Shown here: positions 12,161 to 13,735 of the stretch, one piece after another
How the letters are laid out: each line of letters opens with the position of its first letter
How positions within the stretch are numbered: position 1 is the stretch's first letter
DNA from: an uncultured Collinsella sp.
Lineage (GTDB): Bacteria > Actinomycetota > Coriobacteriia > Coriobacteriales > Coriobacteriaceae
Length of the DNA stretch: 13,735 nt
Assembly (NCBI GenBank): GCA_902494945.1
Contig: CABUVF010000040.1
Coordinates: 1-13,735, forward strand
Reading direction: 5' to 3'
Position numbers and translations under genes: made by a program
Notes under the pieces: model-generated
Seen by the model: the letters and a program-made list of their open reading frames with translations, nothing else
The model's database searches: none
Told to the model about the DNA's origin: nothing

Positions 12161-13735
12161 AAAAGCGAAGACGGTCAATGTCCTTGAGGGGCCGATAACC
12201 GAGTCGTGCGCCGAGTTCCCCGCGCGCCACGTGTTTGTCAAATGCCCGGAGTGCCGCCGTGTGATCGATGAGGCGCGCCTGCACGACAACCTCGAGGTCT
12301 GCCCTCGTTGCGGCAAACACTTTCGCGTGAGCGGTCGCGCGCGCATGCGCATGACGGTCGACGCGGGTACCTTTGAGGAATGGGATGCCGATCTGGCGTC
12401 GAAGGACTTCCTCTCGTTTCCCGGTTATGCCGACAAGCTTAAGAGCGTGAGCGAGCGTTCGGGCGAGCGCGATGCCGTTGTGTGCGGCAGGGGCAAAATC
12501 TGCGGCTGCGATACCGCGCTCTTCTTTATGGATGCCAACTTTATGATGGGCTCAATGGGCTCCGTGGTGGGCGAGAAGATCTGTCGTGTTTTTGAGCGCG
12601 CGGCCGAGTTGGGGCTGCCGGTCGTTGGCTTTACCGTATCGGGCGGCGCCCGCATGCAGGAGGGCGTGACCTCGCTCATGCAGATGGCCAAGATTTCTGC
12701 GGCGGTTAGGCGCCACAGCGAGGCGGGCGGCCTGTATATCACGGTGCTCACCGACCCCACGACCGGAGGCGTAACCGCGAGCTTTGCCATGGAGGGCGAC
12801 ATTATCCTGGCCGAGCCCGATGCCCTGACGGCATTTGCCGGCCCGCGCGTGATCGAGCAGAACATGCACAAGCGTCTGCCCAAGGGATTTCAGCGTTCCG
12901 AGTTTTTGCTGGAGCACGGCTTTTGCGATGCCGTTGTTCCGCGTGGTGAGATTGCGCTCACGGTAGGCGAGCTGCTGGCGCTGCACGAAGGGCACGCGCC
13001 CGGCCTGGGGGCACCGCATGAGATCGTGCATACGGGTCGTCGCGACAAAAAGCTGGGACACTTGTTTAAGCGCTCGGCCGCACCAAAAAGCGCGCTCGAA
13101 ATCGTCAAACAGACTCGCTCGGCGAACCGCGCCACGGCAGGCGAGATGATCTCGTTGGGTCTCGACGGATTCGTAGAGCTGCACGGCGACCGCTACTTTG
13201 GCGACGATGCTGCCGTGGTGGCTGGCATTGGCTGGAAAGACGGATGCCCCGTAACGGTCATCGCCATCGAGCGCGGCACCACGACCAAAGAGCGCATGCG
13301 TCGCAACTTTGGTATGGCACATCCCGAGGGCTACCGCAAAGCGCGTCGCCTTATGCGCCAGGCCGAAAAGTTTGGTCGACCGGTTCTGTGCCTGGTCGAT
13401 ACTTCGGGCGCGTTTTGCGGCATCGGTGCCGAGGAACGCGGCCAGGGCGAGGCGATTGCCCAGAATCTCATGGAGATGAGCGGCCTTAAGACGCCGATTG
13501 TCTCGGTGGTGACAGGCGAGGGCGGCTCTGGTGGCGCGCTGGCGCTATCCGTGGCCGACCGCATCCTGATGTTCTCGAGCTCGGCCTATTCGGTCGTGAG
13601 CCCCGAGGCCTGTGCGGCAATCCTGTGGAAGGATACCGACCGCGCGAATGAGGCCGCCGAAGCGCTTAAGCTCACGGCCCCCGATCTGTTGGCGCTCGGC
13701 ATCATCGACGGCATTGTTGACGATAGGGGCCTGTC
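12147..13735 (+). CDS. accDA: Acetyl-CoA carboxylase carboxyltransferase, fused beta and alpha subunits (3' end beyond window)
   Basis: This single uninterrupted frame encodes the carboxyltransferase that moves the carboxyl group from biotinyl-AccB to acetyl-CoA. The first half (about 1-290) is AccD-like, with a Cys4 zinc finger (Cys33, Cys36, Cys52, Cys55, the E. coli spacing), SGGARMQEG (from Ser165) and TDPTTGGV (202-209). After a short basic linker, the AccA-like half begins near residue 315 and shows EMISLGLDGFVELHGDR, RRNFGMAHPEGYRKA, GAEERGQGEAIA and GEGGSGGALA (from 457). The N-terminal helical region of stand-alone AccA (DFEQPIAELE-like) is absent. There is no stop between the halves through the last base, so 529 complete codons are visible. 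ATG at 12147 follows GGGG (12136-12139) by 7 bases. ATG at 12153 is an alternative. It overlaps accC by 14 bases. Confidence 0.94.
   Translation, partial: MLMNRKAKTVNVLEGPITESCAEFPARHVFVKCPECRRVIDEARLHDNLEVCPRCGKHFRVSGRARMRMTVDAGTFEEWDADLASKDFLSFPGYADKLKSVSERSGERDAVVCGRGKICGCDTALFFMDANFMMGSMGSVVGEKICRVFERAAELGLPVVGFTVSGGARMQEGVTSLMQMAKISAAVRRHSEAGGLYITVLTDPTTGGVTASFAMEGDIILAEPDALTAFAGPRVIEQNMHKRLPKGFQRSEFLLEHGFCDAVVPRGEIALTVGELLALHEGHAPGLGAPHEIVHTGRRDKKLGHLFKRSAAPKSALEIVKQTRSANRATAGEMISLGLDGFVELHGDRYFGDDAAVVAGIGWKDGCPVTVIAIERGTTTKERMRRNFGMAHPEGYRKARRLMRQAEKFGRPVLCLVDTSGAFCGIGAEERGQGEAIAQNLMEMSGLKTPIVSVVTGEGGSGGALALSVADRILMFSSSAYSVVSPEACAAILWKDTDRANEAAEALKLTAPDLLALGIIDGIVDDRGL

Overview
The window reads as chromosomal core-gene DNA from a GC-rich bacterium. 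Gene content, high GC, and a Firmicutes-like fatty-acid cluster beside a str-type ribosomal operon suggest a member of the Coriobacteriia (Actinomycetota), perhaps Collinsella-like. That placement is inference from recalled gene order and sequence style, not from a database search. There is no mobile element, CRISPR array, tRNA or rRNA gene.

Region 1 (1-3691, + strand) is a translation operon: a promoter with a -35/-10 pair at 95-123, then rpsL (S12), rpsG (S7), fusA (EF-G) and rpsJ (S10), closed by a strong intrinsic terminator at 3649-3691. tuf is not between fusA and rpsJ, and rpsJ is cut off from the rest of the S10 operon. rpsL and rpsJ both use TTG starts behind good Shine-Dalgarno sites. 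Hairpins lie in the rpsL leader, between rpsL and rpsG, and between fusA and rpsJ.

Region 2 (3746-4696) holds a short biotin-protein ligase gene (birA, - strand, no DNA-binding domain). A 174-bp divergent control region separates it from fabH. This region carries a 19-bp element present twice (17/19 identical, 48 bp apart). The first copy contains a 7-2-7 palindrome at 4615-4630. The pair brackets the likely fabH promoter and is the best candidate in the window for an undescribed regulatory system.

Region 3 (4697 to the right edge, + strand) is one tightly packed type II fatty acid synthesis operon: fabH-acpP-fabK-fabD-fabG-fabF-accB-fabZ-accC-accDA. The order matches the streptococcal/clostridial cluster, but no FabT-type regulator gene is present, birA sits at the head, and accD and accA are fused in one reading frame. 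The fusion runs off the right edge. Functionally, BirA biotinylates AccB at Lys123. AccC and AccDA use biotinyl-AccB to make malonyl-CoA, and FabD loads it on AcpP. FabH starts chains, and FabF, FabG, FabZ and FabK elongate them.

The enzymes themselves are standard. The points worth a second look are the twin operator-like repeats, Arg at S12 position 88 (a streptomycin-resistance position), the accD-accA fusion, the isolated rpsJ, and several intercistronic hairpins.
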